Below are positions 42,544 through 51,111 of a stretch of 64,000 bases of DNA, piece after piece. A program made the translations under genes and the position numbers. Origin of the DNA: WHSW01 sp963722175 (GTDB lineage Bacteria > Actinomycetota > Thermoleophilia > Solirubrobacterales > 70-9); assembly GCA_963722175.1 (NCBI GenBank), contig CAVRKA010000003.1, positions 124,001 through 188,000 on the forward strand, in the 5' to 3' direction. Numbering within the stretch: the stretch's first letter is position 1; each line of letters begins with the position of its first letter. A model generated the notes under the pieces. It was not told the origin of the DNA. It did no database searches and saw only the letters and a program-made list of their open reading frames with translations.

Positions 42544-43875
42544 TCAGGCGGAGGCGGGCGCGGGCTCGCGAGCGGGACGGCGGGCGCCGACGATCACCGG
42601 CGTCCCGTGCCGTGGTGAGAAGGTGATGTTTCGGCGCGCGATCCGCTCGGGAGCCCGCCGCTCGCCGCGCAGCTCGCAGCGCGTCAGCACGTGGCGGAGG
42701 ACGATCCGCATCTCGAACTCGGCGAAGGCGGCGCCGAGGCAGCGGCGGACGCCGCCGCCGAACGGAACCCATGCGTAGGTCTCCGGCGGATCGTCGAGGA
42801 AGCGCTCGGGACGGAACTCGAGCGGATGCGGATAGAGGTCCGGCCGCGTGTGGGTGAGCCAGAAGGCCGGGGTGACGTCGGTCCCCGCGGGCAGGACGTG
42901 CTCGCCGGCTTGGAGCTCCGTCCCCAACCGCCGCCCGGCAAGCGGCACGACGGGTCGCAGCCGCAATGCCTCGCTGATCACGGCCCGCAGGTAATCCTCG
43001 CGACCCTCAGCGAGCTCGGCGCGCAGGCGCGCCAGCGGGCCCGGGTTCCGCAGCAGCAGGTCGAAGGTCCAGGCGAGCGCCGTCGCGGTCGTCTCGTGGC
43101 CGGCGAGCAGCAGCGTGATCAGCTGATCGCGAAGCTCGTCGTCCGACATCCCCTCGCCGTCGTCGAACCGCACCGCGACCAGCATCGAGAGGATGTCGTC
43201 GCGCTGGTCGAGGCCCGGGTCGGCGCGGCGCTCGGCGATCTCGGCGAGGAGGATCTCGTCGACCGTCGCCGTGTCGCGGCGCAGCTGGTCGATCGGGTCC
43301 TGGCGACCGAAGCGCCGCGCGACGAGCAGCTTCAGCTGCAGCGCCGGCGAGGCGAGCTCCCCGAGCATCCGGCCGAGCAGGCCGCGCAGTCGCTCGAGCC
43401 GCGCCGGGTCGCCGACCCCGAAGACGACCCGCAGGATCACCTCGAGGGTGACGGCCTGCATCCGGGGATGGATCGCGAACGCGCCGCCCAGCGGCCAGCG
43501 GTCGACCTCGGCGTCGACGATCTCACCGATCACCGACTCATAGGCGCGCATCCGCTCGCCGTGAAACGGCGGCAGCATCGCCTTGCGCCGCTGCAGGTGC
43601 TCGGAGCCCTCGAGGAGCAGGACGGAGCGCGCGCCCATGATCGGCTCGAGCGCGAAGCTGCGCCCGGGTGGGAGGCCGTTCTCCCGGCTGGTGTAGAGGG
43701 CGCGGATCGACGCCGGGTCGGAGATGATCACCATCGGGGTCTGGAAGCCGAGGAACTTGACGCTGAACGCGTCGCCGTGGCGGCGCCGGCAGGAGTCGAG
43801 GAACTCGATCGGCCGAAACAGCCACCGGGCGGTCTGGATCGCGGGTGGCGAGCCCGGTCCGGGCGGCAGCGTCAT
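42544..43875 (-). CDS. Cytochrome P450
   Basis: 443 residues. I-helix oxygen-activation motif LLLAGHETTATAL, K-helix EALRLRP (ExxR), PERF motif region RPERFLDDPPETYAWVPF and heme-binding FGGGVRRCLGAAFAEFE with the cysteine ligand. Soluble, no membrane anchor. It needs ferredoxin/reductase partners, which are not in the window. The substrate is unknown. ATG 43875 lies 188 bases from the PLC gene, and that interval holds a possible RNA gene on the opposite strand. Confidence 0.93.
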   Translation of the reverse strand: MTLPPGPGSPPAIQTARWLFRPIEFLDSCRRRHGDAFSVKFLGFQTPMVIISDPASIRALYTSRENGLPPGRSFALEPIMGARSVLLLEGSEHLQRRKAMLPPFHGERMRAYESVIGEIVDAEVDRWPLGGAFAIHPRMQAVTLEVILRVVFGVGDPARLERLRGLLGRMLGELASPALQLKLLVARRFGRQDPIDQLRRDTATVDEILLAEIAERRADPGLDQRDDILSMLVAVRFDDGEGMSDDELRDQLITLLLAGHETTATALAWTFDLLLRNPGPLARLRAELAEGREDYLRAVISEALRLRPVVPLAGRRLGTELQAGEHVLPAGTDVTPAFWLTHTRPDLYPHPLEFRPERFLDDPPETYAWVPFGGGVRRCLGAAFAEFEMRIVLRHVLTRCELRGERRAPERIARRNITFSPRHGTPVIVGARRPAREPAPASA

Positions 43876-43943
43876 CGCTTCAAACTACCCGCTCGCACGC
43901 ACGATCCGGCGGGCTCGAGAACTGCAACCAAATCGTCTGCGCG

Positions 43944-44078
43944 GTGTTAAGGTGGACATAGCTCGGTGTCGATAGGCATTAGCAGACTTCAGAAAGCTGA
44001 AGGACCGACGGGCCAGCGGCGGGATTCGCTGGCGGTACGTCCTTTCGGAACCAAGGGCCCCGTTCAGGGGCCCTTTTC
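43944..44078 (+). ncRNA. Candidate structured small RNA
   Basis: Between the P450 start and the PLC stop, the plus strand can form successive stem-loops (cttcag/ctgaag; gccagcg/cgctggc within an outer aaggac/gtcctt stem) and ends in a perfect terminator with TTTT at 44053-44077. No ORF explains a plus-strand terminator here. I match it to no RNA family. Boundaries are approximate. Confidence 0.35.
44053..44077 (+). terminator. Intrinsic terminator (plus strand)
   Basis: Nine-bp stem aagggcccc/ggggccctt, loop gttca, then TT. The loop contains the PLC stop codon on the minus strand, so the hairpin may serve both directions; the T-run suits the plus strand. Confidence 0.7.
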
Positions 44079-45623
44079 CGTGGCCGCCTCGAAGGCCTTT
44101 CGCACACGATCGGGATAGCGGAACAGGGAATCGTAGGTGACCTTGGGGATCTGGTAGCCGAGCCGGTCGAGGATCCCCGACGTCTCGAGCCCGACGAGGT
44201 CGTGCTCCTTCGGGCGCGCGCCGCCGCCGGCCGAGCACGGGACAGCGGCGATCGCCGCCGGGTCCGGCAGCGCCGGCGGGTCGAGGTCGCGTTTGGAGAA
44301 GTCGAAGCTGCGGCCGACGTTGGACGCGTAACGGTGGCGCTTGGTCAGGAAGCCGAGCCCGAAGCGGTAGGAGATCAGCTTCAGGATCGACTCGTGGGTG
44401 CAGGTCATGTGGCTGACCCGGCCGCCCTTCTTGCCGGCCCGCGTGAACGGTGAGATCGCGACCGCGGGGACCCGGAAGCCGGCGATCGACCAGTCGTTCT
44501 CGAGGTCGGCCAGGTTGGCGCGATCGTCGGGCAGCCGCGGTGGCTTGACGTGGTCGAAGAAGCCGCCCCACTCGTCGTAGTTGATGAACATCGCCCCGCG
44601 CTTGTACTGCGGTCCCTCGACGAAGGCGTGGGCGACGTCGGACATGAAGGCCTGGCCGAGTCGAACGTCCCCGTGCGGGTGCTCGTCGGCCGAGATCCCG
44701 TCGCCGCCACCGCCGTCCTTGAACGGCGGGTCGACGAAGGTGATCTGCGGCAGGTTCCCGGCGGCGGCATCGGTGTAGAACTGATCGATCGGCCGCACCC
44801 AGTTCAGCCCGCGCTGCCCGTAGAGGGCCGGGAACGGCAGGTCGGAGACGTAGTAGCCGACCCCGACGCCCTTCGACAGCGCCCGGTCGAAGATCGTCTC
44901 CCACTCGAACCCGAACGTCCCGTTCGGCGGATCCTGGGGCGGGAACACGTTCGACTTCTGACCGCCGTTCTGACCGGCGACCTGGTAGTGGCGGTTCGGG
45001 TAGGTGCCGGCGAGGATCGAGCAGAACCAGCGGTCGTAGAGCTGGAAGGCGTCGGCGACGTGCGGGATGAAGCCGAGGTCCTCCTTCAGGTAGTAGCCGA
45101 GCGCGAACTCGTCCGAGCCGGTGCCGTCCTCGTTGCCGGTGTAGAAGCCGTCGAGCTTCCCGCCGTTGCGCTGCCAGCGGCCGCCCTTCCAGCCGTGGTC
45201 GGGATCGGGGTGTCCGCAGCCCTGGAAATCGGGAGTCAGGCGATGGGTCTCGAAGCTCTGGGTGCGGTCGAGGTTCGGATAGGAGAGGCCCGCGTTCTTG
45301 CCGTCGGCCTTCGGATGCCAGCCGAAGTAGTGGTCGAAGGAGCGGTTCTCCATCATCAGCACGACGAAGGTGTCGATCGGCAGGTCGCGCGGCTTCGGGA
45401 GCGGCTTGCGCGCGGCGCGCTTCGCGGCCTCGGCGATCAGCGTCTCCGCCGGCAGGACGCTCGCCAGCCCGGCGGCCCCGGCGAGCGCGGCCGTCCGGCC
45501 GAGGAAGTCGCGCCGGCGCAGGAACTCGTCCGGGTGCACGGCCTCGAGTCGGGCGGCGGCCTCCGGGTCGGCCAGCTCGCCGCGGGCACTTCGGGAGGAG
45601 TGGTCGGCGGCTCGGCGGATCAC
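44064..45623 (-). CDS. Tat-exported phospholipase C/phosphoesterase
   Basis: 519 residues, phosphoesterase family PF04185-like. Twin-arginine signal LRRRDFLGRTAALAGAAGLASV is at about residues 35-56. Metal-site motifs are MMENRSFDHYFGW near the start of the mature protein, GTYPNRHYQ, and DEWGGFFDHVKPP. It should hydrolyse phospholipids or other phosphodiesters outside the cell. GTG 45623 overlaps the RTX-protein stop (GTGA), implying coupled translation; GTG 45539 would place the Tat signal at the N-terminus and may be the true start. Confidence 0.9.
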   Translation of the reverse strand: MIRRAADHSSRSARGELADPEAAARLEAVHPDEFLRRRDFLGRTAALAGAAGLASVLPAETLIAEAAKRAARKPLPKPRDLPIDTFVVLMMENRSFDHYFGWHPKADGKNAGLSYPNLDRTQSFETHRLTPDFQGCGHPDPDHGWKGGRWQRNGGKLDGFYTGNEDGTGSDEFALGYYLKEDLGFIPHVADAFQLYDRWFCSILAGTYPNRHYQVAGQNGGQKSNVFPPQDPPNGTFGFEWETIFDRALSKGVGVGYYVSDLPFPALYGQRGLNWVRPIDQFYTDAAAGNLPQITFVDPPFKDGGGGDGISADEHPHGDVRLGQAFMSDVAHAFVEGPQYKRGAMFINYDEWGGFFDHVKPPRLPDDRANLADLENDWSIAGFRVPAVAISPFTRAGKKGGRVSHMTCTHESILKLISYRFGLGFLTKRHRYASNVGRSFDFSKRDLDPPALPDPAAIAAVPCSAGGGARPKEHDLVGLETSGILDRLGYQIPKVTYDSLFRYPDRVRKAFEAATEKGP

Positions 45624-46024
45624 GGTTCCTTGACCACCTCGCAATCGTAGACCCCGTCCTCGACCTCGTCGACGACCGCCAGGTCCCGGCCGGAGCCGCA
45701 GTTGATCTCGTCCGGGTGGCCGTCGCGGGCGTAGATCCTGTCGCGTCCCTTCGCCGCGAGCGGCCTGCCGTCGCGCATGTTGAAGCTGTCGCGCCCGCCG
45801 TCCCCGTGCAGCGAGTCCGTGCCACCGCCCCCGATCAGCACGTCGCGCCCGCCCTTGCCGATCAGGTTGTCGCTCCCGCTGAGCCCCTTCAGCACGTCGT
45901 CGCCCTTCGTGCCGACGATCCGCTCGCCCGCGGCGGTCCCGGTGCGATCGACGGCCGGCGCCGCAGCGGTGACCGTCACGCACCCGACGAGCGCAATCGA
46001 AACCAAGAGCCCAGGCCTGCCCAT
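45620..46024 (-). CDS. Small secreted RTX (calcium-binding repeat) protein
   Basis: 134 residues with signal peptide (LLVSIALVGCVTVTAAAPA) and several nonapeptide-like repeats (GTKGDDVLKGLSGSDNLIGKGGRDVLIGGGGTDSL). A cysteine pair is near the C-terminus. It probably binds calcium outside the cell. Its stop overlaps the PLC start, so the two are probably made together; a folding or activation partner for the phospholipase is possible but not shown. Confidence 0.85.
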   Translation of the reverse strand: MGRPGLLVSIALVGCVTVTAAAPAVDRTGTAAGERIVGTKGDDVLKGLSGSDNLIGKGGRDVLIGGGGTDSLHGDGGRDSFNMRDGRPLAAKGRDRIYARDGHPDEINCGSGRDLAVVDEVEDGVYDCEVVKEP

Positions 46025-46071
46025 GCCGCGCTGAGCCTACTCCGAGACGGCGCCGCAATGTTGCAGTTCGG

Positions 46072-46467
46072 TTACGTCCGCGGCTCGGACTCGACGACCA
46101 GCGTCAGCCCCTCGACGCCGGTGACGCGGACGATCTCGCCCGCACCCCTCCCCTCTCCGCCGCGTGCATTCCAGATCGCGCCGTGAAACCGCACCCGGCC
46201 GGGACCGATCACCTCGGCGCGTTCGCCGACCATCCCCTCGGCGCCGGTGGTGACGCGGTAGCGGCGCAGGAAGCGGATCCAGAGGAAGACCTCGCCGACC
46301 TCGATCACCAGCGCGCAGAACAGGATCACGATCCGCCACGGGTCGGGAAGCACGAACAGGCCGGCGATCGCCAGGGCGAGGATCACGTCCGGATGATGAC
46401 GGAGATAGGCCCATACTTTTCGCTGCTTGCGAGCGTTTGTTGAGTGTGCTGGGCTGGCGGCGCTCAC
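46072..46467 (-). CDS. NfeD-like membrane protein
   Basis: About 131 residues if started at GTG 46467. Hydrophobic helices (ILALAIAGLFVLPDPWRIVILFCALVIEV) are followed by an NfeD-type OB-fold end (GMVGERAEVIGPGRVRFHGAIWNARGG...VTGVEGLTLVVE). Such proteins often partner SPFH proteins or membrane proteases, none of which is adjacent. Start is uncertain; GTG 46386 would remove the basic N-terminus. Confidence 0.75.
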   Translation of the reverse strand: MSAASPAHSTNARKQRKVWAYLRHHPDVILALAIAGLFVLPDPWRIVILFCALVIEVGEVFLWIRFLRRYRVTTGAEGMVGERAEVIGPGRVRFHGAIWNARGGEGRGAGEIVRVTGVEGLTLVVESEPRT

Positions 46468-46490
46468 AGGTTGCAGACGAGGACCGTCGG

Positions 46491-47110
46491 ATGGACGCAG
46501 CCCAGGAGGCCACCCAACGGTACGCCGACGCGGCGTCGTCGCTCTTCCACGACAGTCCGGGGCACAGGCGCACGGCCACGGCACCGCCCGGGTCGCGATT
46601 CGCGCCGCGGTCCGGCTCGGGTTCTCCGAGCACGCCATCGGACGGATCGGGCTCGCCGCGACCCTCCACGACATCGGCAAGCAGCTGATCAGCCCGAGGA
46701 TCCTCGACAAGCCGGGGCCGCTGGACGCCGCCGAATGGATCCAGATTCGCCTCCACCCGATCATCGGCGCGCAGATGGTGCTGCGCGAGGGGCTGAGCGA
46801 CATCGCGCCCTGGGTCCGCGCGCATCACGAGCGCATCGACGGGCTCGGTTATCCGGACGAGCTCGAGGGCGAGGAGATCCCGCTCGAGGCTCGACTTATC
46901 GCTTGCGCCGACGCTTACGACGCAATGATCACCGATCGCTGCCACCAGCCGGCGATGAGCCCCCGCGAGGCGCGGGAGGAACTGACCCTCGGCGCGGGCG
47001 GCCGGTTCGACCACAGGGTCCTCGCGGCCGTTCTACGGTCCACGGAGAATGACCTCGAGCCGCTCGGCTCGGACGCCGCGGCACGCGCCAACGGTGACGG
47101 CCTCAACTGA
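46491..47110 (+). pseudogene. HD-GYP domain protein, frameshifted
   Basis: ATG 46491 opens MDAAQEATQRYADAASSLFHDSPG in one frame; the rest (AQAHGHGTARVAIRAAVRLGF, LHDIGKQL, HHERIDGLGYPDEL, CADAYDAMITDR) lies in another. One extra G in the run at 46559-46562 would join them into 206 residues. HD and GYP motifs are intact, so a corrected gene would be a soluble cyclic-di-GMP phosphodiesterase-like protein. Sequence error is as likely as real decay. Confidence 0.75.
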
Positions 47111-47145
47111 GGCGCCGATCGCGGGACGCCTGTAATCATCGGCCG

Positions 47146-48288
47146 ATGGTCTGGGGTGTTCGGGGCGTTGCGGTGCTGTTCGCGGCCGCGGTCGCGCTCG
47201 CGGTCGCGCCCGCCGCGCGGGCGGAGGTCGCCTGGCTCTGTAAGCCCGGCGCCGACCCGAACCCGTGCGCCGGCGATCTGACGACGACGGTCCAGCGCCC
47301 CGACGGAACCGACAGGGTGAAGCCGGGGACGATCGACGAGCCTCGCCGGATCGACTGTTTCTACGTCTATCCGACCGTCTCCGAGGACCCGGGGACGAAC
47401 GCGGACAAGTCGGTCGATCCCGAGATGGAGGCGGTCGCTCGCTTCCAGGCGCAGCGCTTCTCGCGCCACTGCCGGGTCTACGCCCCGATCTACCGGCAGC
47501 GGACGATCGCCGCGATCCTGGCGAGCAGCACCGACCCCGAGCCGTACAACATCGCCTTCGCCGACGTCGTGGAGGCCTGGCACGAGTACCTCGACGACTA
47601 CAACCACGGCCGCGGCTTCGTCCTGATCGGCCATTCGCAGGGCTCGCGGATGCTGCGCGGGCTGATCCGCAACCACATCGACCACGATCCCGCAGTGCGA
47701 GACCGGCTGGTCGGTGCCTACATCCCGGGCGCCAACGTCCTCGTCCGCGCGGGCGAGAACCGTCACGGCGACTTCGACCATGTCCCGGGCTGCCGCCGGC
47801 CCGGCCAGTTCGGCTGCGTCGTCGCCTGGTCGGCGTTCAACGAGCCGCCGCCGCCGAACTCGCGCTTCGGGCGCACGCCGACGACCCCGGACACCACCGA
47901 CCTCGCCCTGCCGACCGGGCCCGACTACGAGGTCCTCTGCACCGACCCGGAGGAGCTCACCGGGGGCACCGGCCGGCTGACGTCCTTGATCCGCTCCGAT
48001 CCCTATCCCGGGATCATCGGCCTGCTGATCACGCAGACGTACGGCGGCCTGCCGCCGACGGCCGACACGCCCTGGCTCAGTCCCCGCGAGCGCTACACCG
48101 GCCGGTGTGCATCTGCCGACGGCGCCAACTACCTCGACGTGCAGCCGATCGGCGACGCGCCCCACCTCAACCCTGCGCCCGACGATACGTGGGGGCTTCA
48201 CATCCTCGACGTCAACATCGCCTACGGCGAGCTCGAGCGGATCCTCGTCAAGCAGACGAAGCGCTATCTGGCGGCTCGCCGGAACTGA
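47146..48288 (+). CDS. Secreted DUF3089 alpha/beta hydrolase
   Basis: 380 residues with signal peptide (VRGVAVLFAAAVALAVAPAARAEV). The first family segment is IDCFYVYPTVSEDPGTNADKS; the nucleophile motif is LIGHSQGSRML, followed by GAYIPGANV. Several Cys pairs support export. DUF3089 members are lipase/esterase-like; substrate unknown. ATG 47146 lies 36 bases after the HD-GYP gene. The next gene begins after about 48 bases. Confidence 0.85.
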   Translation: MVWGVRGVAVLFAAAVALAVAPAARAEVAWLCKPGADPNPCAGDLTTTVQRPDGTDRVKPGTIDEPRRIDCFYVYPTVSEDPGTNADKSVDPEMEAVARFQAQRFSRHCRVYAPIYRQRTIAAILASSTDPEPYNIAFADVVEAWHEYLDDYNHGRGFVLIGHSQGSRMLRGLIRNHIDHDPAVRDRLVGAYIPGANVLVRAGENRHGDFDHVPGCRRPGQFGCVVAWSAFNEPPPPNSRFGRTPTTPDTTDLALPTGPDYEVLCTDPEELTGGTGRLTSLIRSDPYPGIIGLLITQTYGGLPPTADTPWLSPRERYTGRCASADGANYLDVQPIGDAPHLNPAPDDTWGLHILDVNIAYGELERILVKQTKRYLAARRN

Positions 48289-48335
48289 AGGCCGTCGCCC
48301 ACACATCGGGGCCCCGATTGCTTACGCTCTCAGCG

Positions 48336-49349
48336 ATGGCGGGGGCCCCCCAGCTGAGGATCTACTCCACGACGCCGCAGAGCAAGGACGTCGAGGCTGG
48401 CGAGTACGCGAGCCGGGTCGCCGACGTCGCGCGCTGGAGCGAGGAGGGGGGCTGCCACGGGATCCTCGTCTACGCCGACAACGGGATCGTCGATCCCTGG
48501 GTGGTCGCCCAGCTCGTGATCGAGGCCACCGAGACGCTCCGGCCCCTGGTCGCCATTCAGCCCGTCTACATGCACCCCTACAGCGTCGCCAAGATGGTCA
48601 CCTCCCTGGCCTACCTGCACGGCCGGGCGGTCGACCTCAACATGCTCGCCGGCGGGTTCAAGAACGACCTGCTGGCGCTCGGCGACGAGACCGAGCACGA
48701 CGACCGCTACGAGCGCACCACCGAGTACACGCAGATCGTCACCGGCCTGCTCGCCGGCGAGACCGTCACGGTCGACGGCCGCTGGCACCGGGTCAAGAAC
48801 CTGAAGCTGACCCCGCCGCTGCCACCGGAGCTGATCCCCAACCTCACGATCTCCGGCTCCTCGCCCGCCGGACAGGCCGCGGCCGAGAAGATCGGCGCCC
48901 TCGGGGTCCGCTATCCGAAGCCGGTCGAGGAGGAACGCCAGGAGGCCGACGCGCGCCCGCCGAACGGCGTCGGCGTGCGGGTCGGCGTGATCGCCCGGGA
49001 GACCTCCGACGAGGCGTGGCGGATCGCCCATGAGCGCTTCCCCGAGGATCGCAAGGGCGAGCTCAAGCACCAGCTTGCGATGAAGGTGTCCGACTCGCAC
49101 TGGCACAAGGAGCTGTCGGGCCGCGAGCAGGGGGGCGACGCGGAGGCGAACCCGTACTGGCTCGGGCCGTTCCAGCAGGGTCAGACGTTCTGCCCGTATC
49201 TGGTCGGCGACCACGCCACCGTGGGGGCCGAGCTGGGGCGCTACATCGACGCCGGCTTCCACACGTTCATCCTCGACATCCCGCCCAGCCGCGAGGAGAT
49301 CGAGCACACCGGCGTCGCCTTCGAGCGCGCCGGGTCGCAGTCCGGGTGA
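48336..49349 (+). CDS. LLM-class flavin-dependent oxidoreductase
   Basis: 337 residues with the bacterial-luciferase-like TIM barrel of the SsuD/alkanesulfonate monooxygenase branch: LRIYSTTPQ, FKNDLLALGDETEHDDRYERTTEYTQIV and the flavin/sugar loop ISGSSPAGQAAAEKIG. Such enzymes use reduced FMN from a separate reductase. ATG 48336 is preferred to the longer frame, which overlaps DUF3089 coding. Its stop overlaps the adenylation gene start (GTGA), so it probably acts in that pathway. Confidence 0.88.
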   Translation: MAGAPQLRIYSTTPQSKDVEAGEYASRVADVARWSEEGGCHGILVYADNGIVDPWVVAQLVIEATETLRPLVAIQPVYMHPYSVAKMVTSLAYLHGRAVDLNMLAGGFKNDLLALGDETEHDDRYERTTEYTQIVTGLLAGETVTVDGRWHRVKNLKLTPPLPPELIPNLTISGSSPAGQAAAEKIGALGVRYPKPVEEERQEADARPPNGVGVRVGVIARETSDEAWRIAHERFPEDRKGELKHQLAMKVSDSHWHKELSGREQGGDAEANPYWLGPFQQGQTFCPYLVGDHATVGAELGRYIDAGFHTFILDIPPSREEIEHTGVAFERAGSQSG

Positions 49350-50878
49350 GCGACCTCCTGCACGAGTACGCCGCCGCCTCGGCGGCGCGAGACCCCGGCG
49401 CCACCGCCGTCGTGCTCGGCGACGAGCGGCTCAGCTACGGGGAGCTGGTCGGCGAAAGCCGCCGGCTCGCCCGGTTGCTGCGCGATGGCGGGGTCGGGCC
49501 CGGCGACCGGGTCGCGCTCATGGTGCCCAAGGCGCCGGCGGCGATCGTCGGCATGCACGCGGTGCTCGCGGCCGGCGGCGCGTACGTGCCGATCGACCTC
49601 GCCAGCCCCGCGCCCCGGGTCGCGCGGGTGATCGACTCGGCGCGGCCGCGCGCGATCATCGCCGCTCCCGACGCCGAGAAGCTGGTCGGGGAGCTCGACG
49701 AGGCCGGAGCGCTCGCCGAGATCACGCTGGTGTCGACCGAGGCCGACCGGTCGGGATTCTCCGATCGCCCGCTCGATCTTGCCGGCCCTCCCGAATCGCT
49801 CGCCCACCTCCTCTTCACCTCCGGATCGACCGGGGACCCGAAGGGTGTCCAGATCACCCACGCGATGGCCGGCTCGTTCGTCGACTGGGCGATCGGTCAC
49901 TTCGGCACCTCGCCCGGCGAGCGGATCTCCGGCCACCCGCCCCTGCACTTCGACCTCTCGACCTTCGACATCTTCGCGACCCTGAAGGCCGGCGCCGAGC
50001 TCCACCTGGTCCCGGCGACCGCAAACCTCGCCCCGAAGGCGCTCGCGGACTTCATCCGCGACAGCGAGCTGACCCAGTGGTTCTCGGTCCCCTCGACCCT
50101 CGCCTTCATGGTCCGCTCCGGGGTGGTCGCCGATGGCGACTTCCCGGCCCTCGAACGGGTCCTGTTCTGCGGCGAGCCGATGCCGACCCCGGTGCTCGCC
50201 GATTGGATGCGCCGCGTACCCCAGGCGCGCTACACCAACCTCTACGGCCCGACCGAGACGACGATCGCCTCCAGCTACTACGACGTCCCGGCGGTCCCGG
50301 AGGACGAGGCGGAGTCGCTGCCGATCGGCCTGCCGTGCGCCGGCGAGAAGCTGGTCGTCCTCGACGAGCAGCGCCGGGCGGTGCCGGGTGGCGAGATCGG
50401 GCAGATCTACATCGGGGGCGTCGCCCTCAGCCCCGGCTACTGGCGCGACGAGGCAAAGACCGAGGCCGCGTTTCAGACGGTCGACGGCGAGCGCCTGTAC
50501 GCGACCGGGGACCTCGGGTGGCTCGACGATGGCGGCCTGCTGCGCTACGTCGGCCGGGTCGACTCGCAGATCAAGCATCGCGGCTACCGGATCGAGCTCG
50601 GCGAGATCGAGGCGGCGCTGAACGCGCTCGGCGAGCTGAGCGAATCGGCTGTGGTCGCGGTCGAGACCGAGGGCTTCGAGGCGACCGCGATCTGCTGCGC
50701 GTACGTCGCCGAGGACAGCGACCTGACCCCGGTGAAGCTGCGCGCCGCACTCAAGCGGTCGCTCCCGGCCTACATGCTGCCGTCGCGCTGGAAGGCGTTC
50801 GAAGCGCTGCCCAAGAACCAGAACGGGAAGATCGACCGCCGCGCCCTGCGCGAGGGCTTCGAGGCGGAGGACGCCTAG
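49346..50878 (+). CDS. Amino-acid adenylation (NRPS-type A-domain) enzyme
   Basis: 510 residues, a stand-alone A-domain. Core motifs: A3 LLFTSGSTGDPKGVQ, A5 NLYGPTETT, A7 YATGDLG, A8 GRVDSQIKHRGYRIELGEIE and A10 lysine in PKNQNGKIDRRAL. It resembles DltA-like and NRPS adenylation domains; the specificity code was not derived. It should load an amino acid on the acyl carrier protein encoded convergently at 50875. Start GTG 49346 overlaps the LLM gene. The stop shares CTAG with the ACP stop. Confidence 0.9.
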   Translation: MSDLLHEYAAASAARDPGATAVVLGDERLSYGELVGESRRLARLLRDGGVGPGDRVALMVPKAPAAIVGMHAVLAAGGAYVPIDLASPAPRVARVIDSARPRAIIAAPDAEKLVGELDEAGALAEITLVSTEADRSGFSDRPLDLAGPPESLAHLLFTSGSTGDPKGVQITHAMAGSFVDWAIGHFGTSPGERISGHPPLHFDLSTFDIFATLKAGAELHLVPATANLAPKALADFIRDSELTQWFSVPSTLAFMVRSGVVADGDFPALERVLFCGEPMPTPVLADWMRRVPQARYTNLYGPTETTIASSYYDVPAVPEDEAESLPIGLPCAGEKLVVLDEQRRAVPGGEIGQIYIGGVALSPGYWRDEAKTEAAFQTVDGERLYATGDLGWLDDGGLLRYVGRVDSQIKHRGYRIELGEIEAALNALGELSESAVVAVETEGFEATAICCAYVAEDSDLTPVKLRAALKRSLPAYMLPSRWKAFEALPKNQNGKIDRRALREGFEAEDA

Positions 50879-51111
50879 GCCGCCTGCGCCTCGACCAGGC
50901 GGGCGAGCAGGCGCACCGTGCGGAACTCGTCGATGTCGAGCGTCTCGAACGGGATCCGCATGCCGAAGCGCTCCTCGATCTCCGCGACGAGGCTGACGAG
51001 GCCCAGCGAGTCGAGCAGGCCCGATTCGAATACGTCGACGTCCAGGCCGTCGACCTCGATGTCGAGCGCCTCGCGGTAGATGTCCACAACGGCCTGTTCG
51101 TACTCCGTCAT
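50875..51111 (-). CDS. Acyl/peptidyl carrier protein
   Basis: 78 residues, four-helix carrier protein with the phosphopantetheine serine in FESGLLDSLGLVSLVAEIEERFG. ATG 51111 overlaps the formyltransferase stop (ATGA). Its stop overlaps the stop of the adenylation gene in a shared CTAG, so the four genes form two facing pairs. Confidence 0.9.
   Translation of the reverse strand: MTEYEQAVVDIYREALDIEVDGLDVDVFESGLLDSLGLVSLVAEIEERFGMRIPFETLDIDEFRTVRLLARLVEAQAA

Noticed and set aside
43944..44078. Known riboswitch (cyclic di-GMP, cobalamin, SAM)
   Set aside because: None of the conserved core sequences of these classes could be found on either strand.
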